This document shows positions 39,073 to 50,800 of a stretch of DNA of 64,000 nucleotides, one piece after another. The translations under genes were made by a program, and so were the position numbers. Every line of letters starts with the position of its first letter. Positions within the stretch are counted from its first letter, which is position 1. The DNA is from Serilophus lunatus (taxonomy: Eukaryota > Chordata > Aves > Passeriformes > Eurylaimidae), in assembly GCA_013399895.1 (NCBI GenBank), contig VXBA01001252.1, forward strand, positions 378,143 to 442,142, written 5' to 3'. Under the pieces are notes generated by a model that ran no database searches, was not told the DNA's origin, and was given only the letters and a program-made list of their open reading frames with translations.

Positions 39073-40469
39073 CACCAGTATTGTTATTCCATATTAAAAC
39101 TCAGAGGACTCTCAACTCCATGGTTCAACTGAAATCTCTACTGGGCTTTTAATTTCCCTCCAAGCAAACTGCAGACAGATAAACACCTGGTAGTTAGAAA
39201 GCCAAAATGTTCAAATTCTTAAGAAAATTCCTTATTTGTAGAGTGAGTTTTTGTTATGAAAATACTAATTACATGGCAAAAACATCCCAACAATTATGCT
39301 GGGACAAAACTATAACTTAAGAGATAATGGACAGAGCCAGCGGGTATTAAAATGTGCAGAATTTCCTGGTCATTTACTCACTGGAAGATTTGAAAATCAG
39401 TTTATTCATGGGAGAAAAATAACCTATTGCCACCAGTCCTTGATCATAAAACACATAGAACTTTAAACTCTCAGTGCAATACTGAAAGGAAATAAATGTG
39501 CATCTAATCAGCTTTGCCCTTCATAGCAGGTATCACTTTGGCAATCAGGAGCACACTGTGGATAGCAAAAATAATGGGAAGACAATATTCTGAGTGGAAA
39601 AAAACCTACACACTTCTCAAAACACACAGAAAGACGGTAACCACAGGTGGCTATTTTTGCTGACCTAAAACAATTCCCTAAAACGGTGGCTGTGATGCAG
39701 CCAGAACATGAAGGGCATGTTTTCATTTTAACTTATGCATTCTCCTGGAATCCTGAGGTCTGAGTAAACTGCACCATCCCAAATAAGCCTTCAAGATGCA
39801 AAGGAAATCTCACACTGACAATCCACAAAGAGGGTGCATGAAATGACTGCCTCTTACTACTGAAATCCCAAAGAACCATTTCTTTTTACACATCTATATC
39901 AGGAATTTTATTCACTTCCACTTGAGAGAAACCTGACAAAATGAAGCAACCTTACTGAACAGGATGGCAATTTTCATAAAATACACAGTCAAACTGGTAA
40001 AGACAAAATCATCTAAATTCTCCAATTTTTACTGCAATTTGAAATAAAATAATCTGAAATACAGTCATTGTGGGTTTCTTATAATAAAACACATTTTACA
40101 GGTACTAACATCAATAAGTAATGTATATGAATTTGCTGGCAATTCTGAACTGCTTGTCTTTCATACAATTTCTTTTGGCTATTTACATTTTCACTCAGTG
40201 AAAATCAATTACCTTCCTGCAATAAGCCTCATTTGCTACCTTTGAGTATAATAGAAACACCATTAGGATGATGACATTACCCAAAAGAAGGGCACCACAC
40301 AGTTGGTAGACATAAATTAAGGACCCTTTCACATATGCATTAGAAATACTGCTGTGACTGAAATATGCATAAAATCTGTATCTATTAGAGCTATTAGTGT
40401 GTGCTGGTGATGATTTTGAAGGAGGAGGGGGAGATTGTGATCTACTACTTTGACAGAATTATGTATTTC

Positions 40470-40700
40470 CTTTTTTTTTCCCCCCCTCAGTATGTGCCAC
40501 TGATGCAATAAGCAGAGGCCCCCAGCTGAGCTGCATTTGGAAATGCCACTGAGCATGGTATGTGCGCTTCACTTCCCTCTGCTGAAGCAAGACACTGTCA
40601 GGAATAGAGTGCATGTGTGCCGCCAAGCCCGCTCCTCCTTCCTCACCCTGACCTCCGGATGTATGCCTGGCTGAAGGCACCACTCATGTGGAAAACAGCT
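40470..40700 (+). other. GC-richer island with acceptor-like border
   Basis: A long pyrimidine tract ending in CCCCCCCTCAG at about 40491 is followed by sequence clearly richer in GC than its surroundings (40495-40700). It includes CGCCAAGCCCGCTCCTCC. Minus-strand frames of 74-75 codons cross it, but none resembles a known protein and stops interrupt the plus strand. It could be an untranslated or lncRNA exon, a regulatory element, or nothing. Confidence 0.25.
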
Positions 40701-41809
40701 CCTGCAGATCAATTCATAGGATTTAGGGACATTTAACTTCCATCATCTTATTGATACATGGAGACTAACTTATTACCGGACGTTAATGGGACTAACATAA
40801 AGGGCTGTGGGGTTTGCTTTGTGGGGGGAAGAAACTAATTTAGAGATTCCCCCCTTGGAGTCTGTTAAGCAGAGGAAGCTACTTCTGAACGCAGTTATTT
40901 TTACCTGGGCTCTTATGAGCTCAAGCAAAGCAAAATTATAACACAGTATGATGATATATTATGTATTAAAAGTGTAAAATGCAATTCCCTCTTTCCATAC
41001 TCACTTGACATACCAATGAGCCCATTATGAGTAAGGAAAATAGTGGGATGCTGTTTCTCTTACAGAAGTATTACTGATCATATTTGTCATGTGTTAGTTA
41101 ACAGAAAAGCTCTAGTTTGCTTCTCTCGTAGACATATCAAAAACTATTTAGTTCTACCAGTACTTAGATAAAAGGCACGTTTCAAGCTTGCTCTTACAAA
41201 TCAAAAGTTAGGATAATCTCAGTCCCATAGAAGGTAGTAAGCTGACGGTGCTATGAACAGTTACATTAAACACCCAACATAAACTTATAAAAAGTTACTT
41301 AATTGCCAAAGACAGAAATATTTAACATGCAAAAGAGTTATCTCAGACTCTTGACATTCCATAATGAAAAGACATTAGCAATGCAACAAAAGGAGTAACC
41401 TGGGACTCCTCTGCCTTACAAATTAGGCAGACAAAGATGCATAGGAGGCAACTGAAGGAGAGAGGGATCCTATCTAGGCACAGTTCTCTGCAGTAAGAAG
41501 TTCTCTATATCTTGAGACTCCTATACTGCAGTTCTGTAGTTTGACAAATCAGAGAGTATGCCTACACAGGGTGCTGGGTACTGAGTAAACAGGCAAAAGG
41601 CTCCCTAAAAATCAAACCTTAATGTTGTGTGGTTAACCAGGTGTACCAAGGTTGTCCTAGAATCCAGCCTATTCATACAGTTATTTTGATTAAATTGCCA
41701 TTAAATCCTGAACTGTCATTGTAATCTAAAGATTCTGCCATAATGGAACAAAATGAACATGGAGCATTTCCTAGGTAATTTCCTCTCTATGTTACTTTGC
41801 TGTTATGCA

Positions 41810-41810
<1 letters not shown>

Positions 41811-41865
<55 letters not shown>
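41811..41865. repeat. A55 homopolymer
   Basis: Fifty-five uninterrupted A, the longest homopolymer in the window. The plus-strand frame through it is an artefact that would read as poly-Lys. The length is liable to be an assembly estimate. Confidence 0.95.
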
Positions 41866-41870
<5 letters not shown>

Positions 41871-41961
41871 TGTTCATTTGCTACACTTTATTTTCAATTA
41901 AGACTGAAAGGAATAAGGTGTTATTGAATTCGTAAGGAAAATGCAGTTAGGAACTAACCCC

Positions 41962-41983
41962 TTTTTTTTTTTTTTTTTTTTTT
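41962..41983. repeat. T22 homopolymer
   Basis: Twenty-two T located 96 bp after the A55 run, in the opposite sense, so the two can pair. Confidence 0.95.
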
Positions 41984-44900
41984 CCTGGAAAAAAGGACTA
42001 AATGCATTTGAAGAAGTAAGCTTATAGTGTGTATGTTATCTATTTACATTAAAAATTGTGATTGACAGAGGAATAATCATATAGCTATGGGCATCTCCAC
42101 TGCTGCAATGTGTAATAGAAAATATGCAGAATGGATGTGACTTCAGATTAATCATTAAGACACTATATATTTCATAAGGATAAAGGTCATAACAGTTGAG
42201 CAACTAATTTCCATCAACATTTTAAATAAGATTATATGATACATAGAATTTGTACAAGGTATTGTGGCATTGCAGGAAAATACCTGTCTGAATGAAGAAA
42301 ACAGTAGAGTGGAAAATAGGGAAGTTCTTTAAATATAAAGCAAACAAAAAAGAAACACTTAAGCATTAGCTGGTTTTTTTTTCCTTGTCTTGAGTAAAAT
42401 TAATTCTAAAAAACGGTTTCATTTTAAGGACAGATAAAAGTGTGACATATTCAAACTCTAAACTAGGGTTTTTTGAACTATTTGAACTTTTAAAAAAGCC
42501 TATGTATAGTCCTTTAGAAAGAAAATGGGAAAGAAATGTCTTCTCAAAAGTAAATGTAAGAAATTAATAAGAATTTGGAATTACAATAAAATTCACTATT
42601 TAATGCAAATTTATGTATCTAGGTACAAAACTACTGAAAGTACTAAATATATTGCTTTTCTTTCTCAGATTATTACATTTTTCTGATCTTTACTATATAA
42701 ACATATGTGAAGAGAAACAGTTCTTCCTTTCTGCTTAAGGTATGCTTTTGCATCTAATTATTAGTAATGCTTAATAGAGCATCTGAGAAATGTCTTTAAA
42801 ATTACATAATCTAGCAAGGAATCAATTTTTTTCTTGTGAAAATTTTTCTCTACATTGAAAACTAGGGCCTTGTGAAATTAATGCATTCCTTTCCCTGCTT
42901 CTCTTTCATCCCAACCTCCCATTCCCTAAAGTGGTGGGATTGGATAGAGAATAAGTAAAACTTCTGGCAGATTATGAAATCAGCATTCTAAGGAAACACT
43001 TGTTCTATTACAAACAGATAGCAAAGACCAAAATAAGTACACTTGATACCAAAATCAGAGAATAAGGCAGGAAATGCACCAGAAATTTAATCTTTCCAAA
43101 GCATTTGGAATAAAAAATATGTCTTACTACATTTACGATAATTTAGAGCAAGGACTGTTTAAGCATCTGCTATTATTATCTTGCTTACTGTCACTCCATG
43201 CTGTATGGGAGACAAAGAGAACTGAAAATGAAAAGGGCCTCATCCTTCCCCACCTCACTGCTACGTTACAATTCCATCAAGAGCTATGCCCTGTCCCTTG
43301 AACTCAGTCAAACTGCACCACAGAACAAAGGTAAAATGCAAAAGCAGTCTTGATGCAAGTATCCAATGTTCCAGTAACACTGGGATCCCCCAGGAACCAA
43401 ATTCATCAGCGTCACAACTGTTCTGCAGTAGCACATCAGGTTAGAGCACAAAAATAGAGATCAAGGTCTTGAGGCTTAGTTTTGTAAGGATAACACCGAA
43501 TTCCTGTAGCGTTCATATGTTGATGTAAAATGTCATCTGCAATCTATAAAAATTTAATATTTTGAAAAATAAAACCACATAAAGTTAGGAAACAAAAGAT
43601 GAATTTGAATTCCAATCCTCAGCTCCTTTGGTTTATGTAACAGCTTTTAACCTTATTCATTTATACTAAGACAAATTCTTCCCAATGATTTCAAAGATAC
43701 CAATGATACTTTAAAAACTTAAATGTTGCTTCCTTAACTGGCATATTTTAGGCTTTTTTTGACATTTTAGATGTGCTGGAAGATTTGGGTTTGCCCTGAT
43801 AGTCCTGCAAATCTGCTATTGCTCAATCTGGCTGCTAATTATTAATAAATATATTGTTAATAAATCAATATTTCCTAAACATAATGTTGAAGCAGTCATT
43901 CTGAGAGGCAGCAAATAGAAGGGAATACTCACTGCAATGGCTCATAGTACCTCTGTCCCGGCTTTCATTAGCACATCTCCGCATATCACAGACAGCATTT
44001 TTAGTTTAACTAGATGGTGCAGAGACACTTCTTCTGCAGTGTTTACCAAACTTTATCCTTAATAGGCCAAATCTTACATAAAGGGGAAGAAAAGAAGCCA
44101 ACCAAATAAGTTCTTTATTCTTTGCTTATGTTTATGCTTCTTTAGAATACTATCTTACTGTGGTTTGTACAGCTTTTGAAATTATTTAACACCAGTTGCC
44201 TGCTAAAGAACAAGGTATTTCAATAAAAGAAGGTACCACAGAAATCTTATCTGCACAGCAGGTCAGTGTCAGGACAGTGGATCATGAAGAAAAATGGAAA
44301 TATCCCTACATTACTGTTAAATCCATGAACAGAAGTGGTTCTAGTTCTTGCCATATGAAAAAGTATGTATATAAAAATTAGAAAAAAGTGTAAAGAGACA
44401 CAAGAAGTGTGTAGTTGTTTCTTAAGCAAGGAACAGAGTAGAATATGATTTTCAGTTTGGAAAGAGAGAAGAGGGAGTATGATGGCAATCTGGTAGAGGA
44501 CCATGGAGAAGGGACTAAGGGATGACTGCCTGACTGTTCATAGTCTATTTCAATTTAAGAAAGAGCAGATCATCAGATGGACAAAGTTGTTGCAGGTTTC
44601 AGAAGAAAGAAAGGAACACTTATTAACAAGTGTCTAATTGAACGGTGGGAAAATTTCGTACCTGATGTTGTAGGTACTAAAGAATTATAACTTCTGAACA
44701 AAGTCCATACTAACTTCATTATGCTGATAAATCCTTGTAAATGCTTCATTTCAACAATATGAAGGAATTTGAAAGATATAAGTTAACAAATACAACTGCA
44801 GTATCTTTTGAATTATTTCTACTGTGGATTCATTATACAATTAAACAAAATGTTTTCTAAAAATTCTTTTTAATGGACTGGAATAATCATAATTGTCACT

Positions 44901-47274
44901 ATGAAGAGACACCACCACCACCCACTCAAAAATACAAATACATTATCTTCATCTGCCTCAAAACATATGTATACACTGCAGTTCAAGACACTGTCATGGT
45001 ACAGTTATCTCACATTCAGGGTACTAATAGGATGATGGTACTTGTCCCTGGGTCAGTGAACAAGCCAAAGCTGCCTAAAGTCAGACTCAAGCTTTGAGAG
45101 AAAAGAAAGAGGGTTTTAATTTTTTATTTTTTTTTTTAAGAAGAAGAAAATATAGAGAAATGGTTAGATTTCACTGGTTCCACACTGTGTCATCTTTGCA
45201 TGCTCTCTGCTTTCTGTTACAGCATAGCTGTGCTGGTAATATTCTTGCCTTCAGGCCAGAAGGTCAGGGGTTGGAGGACAACATAAAAACTTGGGCTCTA
45301 ATTCAGTGGTGACACGGAGGCACAGTGCTCATAGGGGAAGAGCAACCATACTGTCAAAGGTGTCTTCTTTGAATGAAACACTGAACAGAGGTCCCTACTG
45401 GCAAAGTCAAATGAAAAAGGATTAAAAGCTCCATTGGTGGAAAATGTACTTTAAAAACGACTGCTATAGTGTACAAAAAGATAGCTAAAGTTCTCATCAT
45501 TTTCTTGTTTAGCTAACAATTTTTTTTACATCCATCTTCAAGATTTATGAAGGTCTGGTAAACATATTTTTTTTCAGTTCCATTATAAATTTGTGTTAGG
45601 ATAAATAGAATATAAAATCTGTATCTTATTTATAATGCTGTGGCATTGATTAGTAAAAATGGAGGTGTGCAACTGAATAAAAAGTAACTTCTTTTGCTTT
45701 CTTCAGAAGCAGATTAGAATGGACTCTTAGTTATCACATTTTAAAATTTTTTACTTACTATCTTCATGTTGGCAGTGTGTTATTAGTGCTAAGTGTTTCC
45801 GTTGGTAAGGAAAACAATTATTTTAAAAGTGTGATGAAAGATATTAAAAAATTGACATCATTCAGTGAGCACTAAACTAAGAACAAAGTTTTATCTGAAA
45901 ACAAACTACTAGCATTATTCAGAAGTTCATAATGTTAAGCTGAAAGAAGAAAAAAAGATGAGAGAAATAAGTAGGATGTGTAGCAGTAATCATTTTTGCT
46001 GTCTTGGGAAAGACATGCAGTAGACAGAAAAAGGAGCAGTACATGATAGTTCAGAGGAAGCTTCAATAGTAGAATGTAGAAGATAAAATTTTAACAGGAA
46101 AAAAGTCACAACAAAAATTAATCTGATCAACAGAGAGACACATGCCACTTACAAAGGATAACTCTTTCATAAGTTGAATCTGAATTTTCTGTTTCCTGAA
46201 AACTTTACAGCCCTCTTCATGTGATATCTTGCTGTCTTTAATTAGACATTTCAGGGGCTTTTTTCAAGTGGAAAGTGTTTCAAAGACATGAATAGAAGTT
46301 ACATCCTGTGAAATGTACACTTCTCCATATATCCTGGAAAACCTTGCAAGTGAGTGACCAGATTGAAAAAATCTGTATTAGAAGATTACAATTTAAATTC
46401 ATAAATCCTTATTTGCTTACAAAGACGTGTTGGGTCTGCAGGTGCACTTTCCTTCTCTATAGACTTGCAAAATCTGGTCCCTGTGCTGCTGTCTCTGAAG
46501 TGACAACATAGAGGGACTCAGTTGCTGAAGAACCATATCCTGCAGGATTCTGAGCATCTCCAGTTCTTGGTTGTGGAGTTTGTTTGGTTTTTTGTTTCTC
46601 CCCTAATCAAGCCAACTATGGTGACAGACGTTTACAGGCTTGGCACCACTTACCCCCAGAAATGACAACATGTATGCACAGTTATTTTAACAGCTAGCAG
46701 TGTCTTTAATAAGAGGTGATACAATTCTTTACCACTCCTTACAATTCACTTTGAATATTACACAAATAATTTATACCCTGTATTGTCCTATTGAAAACTC
46801 ATTAGGGCTGTTTGTAAGGGTACTGAAGCCACTTCAAATTACTGAATTTTGGATCCTATAAGTTCCAAGCATGTTTGGAAACCTGAGCATAAGCTTAAAA
46901 AAAACCCTCGCTTCTGTTAAAGTTCTTAACTGCCAGAATTGCCTCTCAAACAAGCTTATTGCGTAAAACAGCCTAAAGAAAGGCACGAATTGGAGTGTGG
47001 AGTGCAGAAAAGGAAGTGGTTACAGTATTTCAGAAAACAAACTTTTTCCTGGAAGCATCCTTCAATGAAGTGTAAGATTCCCCTGGAACTGAGGTGAGTC
47101 CAGGTAATGGATGGAATTTAGAAAGAGGCATTTTTTAGTAAATAGGTTAGCAACATAACCAGGTACAACTAAATGAAGCACCACCATTGAATCGAGTGGG
47201 ATAAATTCCTATCAAAAATATGGGAAAGGTGCAAACTTATGTAGTACAAAGGGAGTGATGGGAGTAAATTGAGC
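41984..47274. other. Noncoding DNA, no supported gene
   Basis: AT-rich with small random frames such as 43074-43301 and 44873-45312 (plus). No domain, no named repeat and no splice-bounded exon is seen. Confidence 0.6.
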
Positions 47275-47405
47275 AGACAATATTTTTTGGCTGAATGTCA
47301 GAAAAAATATTCCTAACATAGAGGATGACTATTATACTGCAGAAAAGACACCCCCAAGGGAAGTGATAGAAGTCTCATTCCTTCAGTCCTTTAAAAGGGA
47401 ATTAG
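47275..47405 (+). mobile_element. Old CR1-like LINE fragment (reverse transcriptase C-terminus)
   Basis: The plus strand encodes LNVRKNIPNIEDDYYTAEKT followed shortly by REVIEV and FLQSFKREL. This corresponds in order to the C-terminal end of CR1-type reverse transcriptases, where an R-K-N-F-type block is followed by P-R-E-V-V-E and a F-K block. Divergence is high and no tail is recognisable, so it would be an ancient copy. The call rests on protein-level resemblance alone. Confidence 0.5.
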
Positions 47406-50400
47406 GTAATGCATAAGAAGACACTGAAGGAAAAAATCCTATGCTTTCTGAAAGATTTTTAAGACAATTTATTGCAATTTTCTCAGTTCTAATTTCTGTC
47501 ATTTTAAGAATCTAAGTGGAGGAGCATAGACCACACATAGCAAGGAGGGAAATCTCATTCTGCCATTGGTTTTCCCCCGTGCTAGCCCCCCTGTTTTTTG
47601 CCATTCCCAATCATCTACAGATGGCTAGAGGAGCAGGGGGCAACACACAATTACAAATTAATCTCTATTATTGTTGTAGAAGCCTGGAGTTGTGCTCCAC
47701 CAGCACAGATCTAATTTTCTTGTCTTTGGGAGTGGGAAGATCAGTTGTGCATTTGTCAGTTTTATCTTTGTTGGGGAAGTTGTATGCTCAGTATAACGAG
47801 ATAAGTGAGTAAAACAACATTTCTCAATTTTAGTATCCTAAGACTTTGCACTGACATCAGGATTAGGGTCATGAAACATTATAAAATTCTTTTGTCACAC
47901 ACTGTTTTACAAATCTATCAGATTCTCTGCATTTCAGTCACTGACACATTTTCTAACTTTTTTTAACTTTACATCTCAGAATTTTCACAAACAACGACAA
48001 AAAAACCACCCACCAGAAAAACAAAACCCACACCACCCCTTCTGTTGCATTTAAAAGCTTTATCTCAGAAGAAATCCACCGCAGTTCCTCAGACCCAGGT
48101 TCACTGTCACAACCAGATGCACCTACTTTTACTAAGAAACAAATATTACGTAATTTATTCAAGATAATATCAACTACTTTTCCCTGTAACTTAGGATAAA
48201 TTCTCATCTTTTACCTTCATTAATTAAATTATATTTAGATTATGAGATATGATTACTTCAAAGTATAAGCACTAAGAAGAAACACTTCCTCCTTTCAGTC
48301 TTGTATCACTTTACCCAGAAATAAAATGTCTTGGGGAAAAAACCCCAACTCAAACACACAGAAAATGCCCCAAACCACATCACCCCCCAAAAACAACCCT
48401 CAACCTACCCCCACACACACCCCCAGCAAACAAACAGAAACTTTCAAAAACAGCTACTTGTAAAAAAAAACAAAAACAAAAACAAAACAACAAAAAACAA
48501 ACAAAAAACCCACAAAAAACTCAAGAGAAAGTTTGTGCACTGCTCTTAAGTTTATTTAGTGCTTTTATATTCTGTACATCTCATTTGTCTTCACAATTAA
48601 ATCCCTCCAGTGTTTTCTATGCCTTCTCAATATCTTTGTGTAAGGTTGGGTTGGTTTTGGGCTTTTTGTTGTTGTTTTGATTGGTTTTTTTTAATTGAAG
48701 TGCAAGAGCCCTTTAAATGCAGCTAAATAACTTGATATTGCTGTTATTGCTTAATGAAGTGCTACAAATACAAGAATGGAGTGGGGAAAGAACTCTCAAT
48801 CAAAACCTGGCATGGGCTGAGAGGATTTAACTCATATAAGACAAGACTAAAGTTAGATGCCTTGTGAGCATAGTTCTCTTCTATAGTCACCAAAGCAAAA
48901 TTAGCACATTCCTTTCAATTCTGACAAATCAGTAAGGGTTTCAGTACTGGCTCTATTTGTACCTGACACATGTTGACTGTCTAGGAAACCCTTTTTTTCC
49001 CTTCTGTCTCCTATTCCAACACATTAAGCATTAAAAAAGCAGCAACCTTTGCTAACCATAGTTATGTTGTCAGTGACTCAGTTCCTGCTGTGGTCTTGCT
49101 TATTCAAGTTCATTAACTCCTTCAGTTTGTTTTTATTATCAGTTGATATTAAGCATTTGATAAATACATGAACCTGAATGAAGATAGGTGTATGCTTTCA
49201 AGTATAATTTACCTATAAAATCTGACTTTTTTAAAAAGAATTTGCTTATGCAAATTTGAAAGAAGAGTATTTCGTATGATTGAAGAAATTATCTCTGAAC
49301 TAGTAATTGTGAACATGATTAAACTTTGTACAGAGCTGTGATGAAAAATAGTTTGAGGAGTATTTGGAGGTTAAAATTGGGTTTCTACTTGATCAAGTTA
49401 TATTTTATTTTATGTAGACTTACACACTTATCTCTGGGTGAATTGTATTCTGTAAAAATATAAAAATCTGACTATAAAAGACATTTGACCTTGTGAAATT
49501 CTTGAAATTATTATGGCATCTCAGATTCTGCCTTCATAATATTTTTAGTACAAGAAAACTTCACAGTTGGCATTTAATTTGAAAAAAAAAATCTTTGCAC
49601 ATAATAGAGAAATGTGCCCAATTGCTGTGAAAATTTAAGTGTTTTCTACATTTTTAATAGAAAATAGTAATTGAGTTTTCTTTGAATATTTCAAAACTAA
49701 CTGATCAAAGAGGTAATTGTTTCACTGTCATGGAAATTTAAGATGGATTTATCACTTTTCAAACAGCTGATATTTTATAACTGGTGGTTAGTTATGATTG
49801 CTCTGTTAAGACGATGATTGTAAAAAACAAAGTTTCGGTGAGTGAGTGTCCATCTAGCCAGCAAATAAAAGTTGCATTTATTTTCCCTTCAAGTGCATTA
49901 TCCATATAACAATTTATTTTTCATATTAAGAAATTATATTAAAATAGATTTTTTATTTTCATAAATCTGTTGGACTCTCAACTGAAATGAGTATTAGAAA
50001 GCTCTGAAGAAGATGAATATGGTTTCCAAATGAAACTGTCAAAATCTGTAAAATTTGAGACCCTCATCTCTGCAACTTTTCAATATGTATTTAAACAGCA
50101 GTTTAGTAAGAAAAATAATGCCTCTAACTAACAAAGCTGTCTTAAATGCATGCAGATACCTATAAATAAATATGATAGCAAGACAATTTCTCTGTAAAGA
50201 ATAAGCAAGTTCTAAAATCTGATGGACGTTTCTCTGCAACTTCATGGCTTCAACCAATATTATGTTTCTTAGTAGCATTAACCCTTAGAGAAATAAGAGA
50301 CTTCAGTGAGTTTTTTTTTCAAAAATGATTTTGTATTTTTGACAATACAGTTACCTTCCTCCCACAAATGTTTTTAGAGCTGAATAGCTTAATGCAGAGA

Positions 50401-50559
50401 TGTGGAACTGATTAACTCTTCCATACAATACAGAGAAATGCCGTAAGTTTCAAGTCTTCTGTGGTCTGACCTACATAGTTACCTATAAAAATTATTGTAC
50501 CATAGAGTCATTAATTATCTCCAAGTGTTGCTGTCATTCCCAGTTTGTGAACAACTTGG
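47406..50559. other. Noncoding DNA, no supported gene
   Basis: A minus-strand frame 48207-47953 contains a hydrophilic segment (GASGCDSEPGSEELRW) after an acceptor-like TTTGTTTCTTAG, but it runs into a low-complexity hydrophobic end and lacks a donor. No gene is annotated. The A/C-rich tract at 48.4 kb is listed separately. Confidence 0.6.
48334..48527. repeat. Long A/C-rich, G- and T-poor tract
   Basis: About 190 bp composed mainly of A and C on the plus strand, moving from C-rich words (CCCCCCAAAAACAACCC, CCCCCACACACACCCCC) to A-rich words (AAAACAAAAACAAAAACAAA). An open frame here (48331-48549) is a by-product of the missing T and G. Confidence 0.9.
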
Positions 50560-50800
50560 CTGCAATACAAGGCCCACTGAGCCTATCACCACATCCAGAA
50601 GACACACACTATATGGAAACAGAATTAACAGCTGAGATGCCCTGGTCCAGGAGGTACCAGCCAGGGAACTAAAGCATCCCTTCATAGCTCGTTGACCTCA
50701 TCAGCCACTGTTAAACAAACCTTGGCTGGTCACCTCCTCTCTCAGCATCCTCTATATCTAAGACTTGTGTGCCTTATTTATATGAATAAAGAGATTACAT
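50560..50800 (+). mobile_element. Possible LTR-like or other repeat remnant with polyadenylation signal
   Basis: This block is GC-richer than its flanks and ends with TTATATGAATAAAGAGATTA, giving an AATAAA signal at 50785-50790, as seen near the R/U5 junction of retroviral-type LTRs. I could not find matching terminal TG/CA borders, a target duplication or a second copy. It may equally be the 3' end of an unannotated transcript. Confidence 0.22.

Larger units (their letters stand above)
37401..41810. other. Noncoding DNA, no supported gene
   Basis: AT-rich apart from 40380-40700. It contains the A/C-rich tract at 37.7 kb and the 39.05 kb hairpin, listed separately. No named transposon or defensible exon is present. 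Confidence 0.6.

Noticed and set aside
41753..41935. 60-codon plus frame with a poly-lysine run
   Set aside because: Produced by the A55 homopolymer.
47953..48207. Minus frame with a hydrophilic segment after an acceptor-like site
   Set aside because: No donor follows and the frame ends in low-complexity hydrophobic sequence; not enough for an exon.
48331..48549. 72-codon plus frame rich in Lys, Asn, Gln, Pro
   Set aside because: A by-product of A/C-rich low-complexity DNA lacking T and G, so stops are rare.
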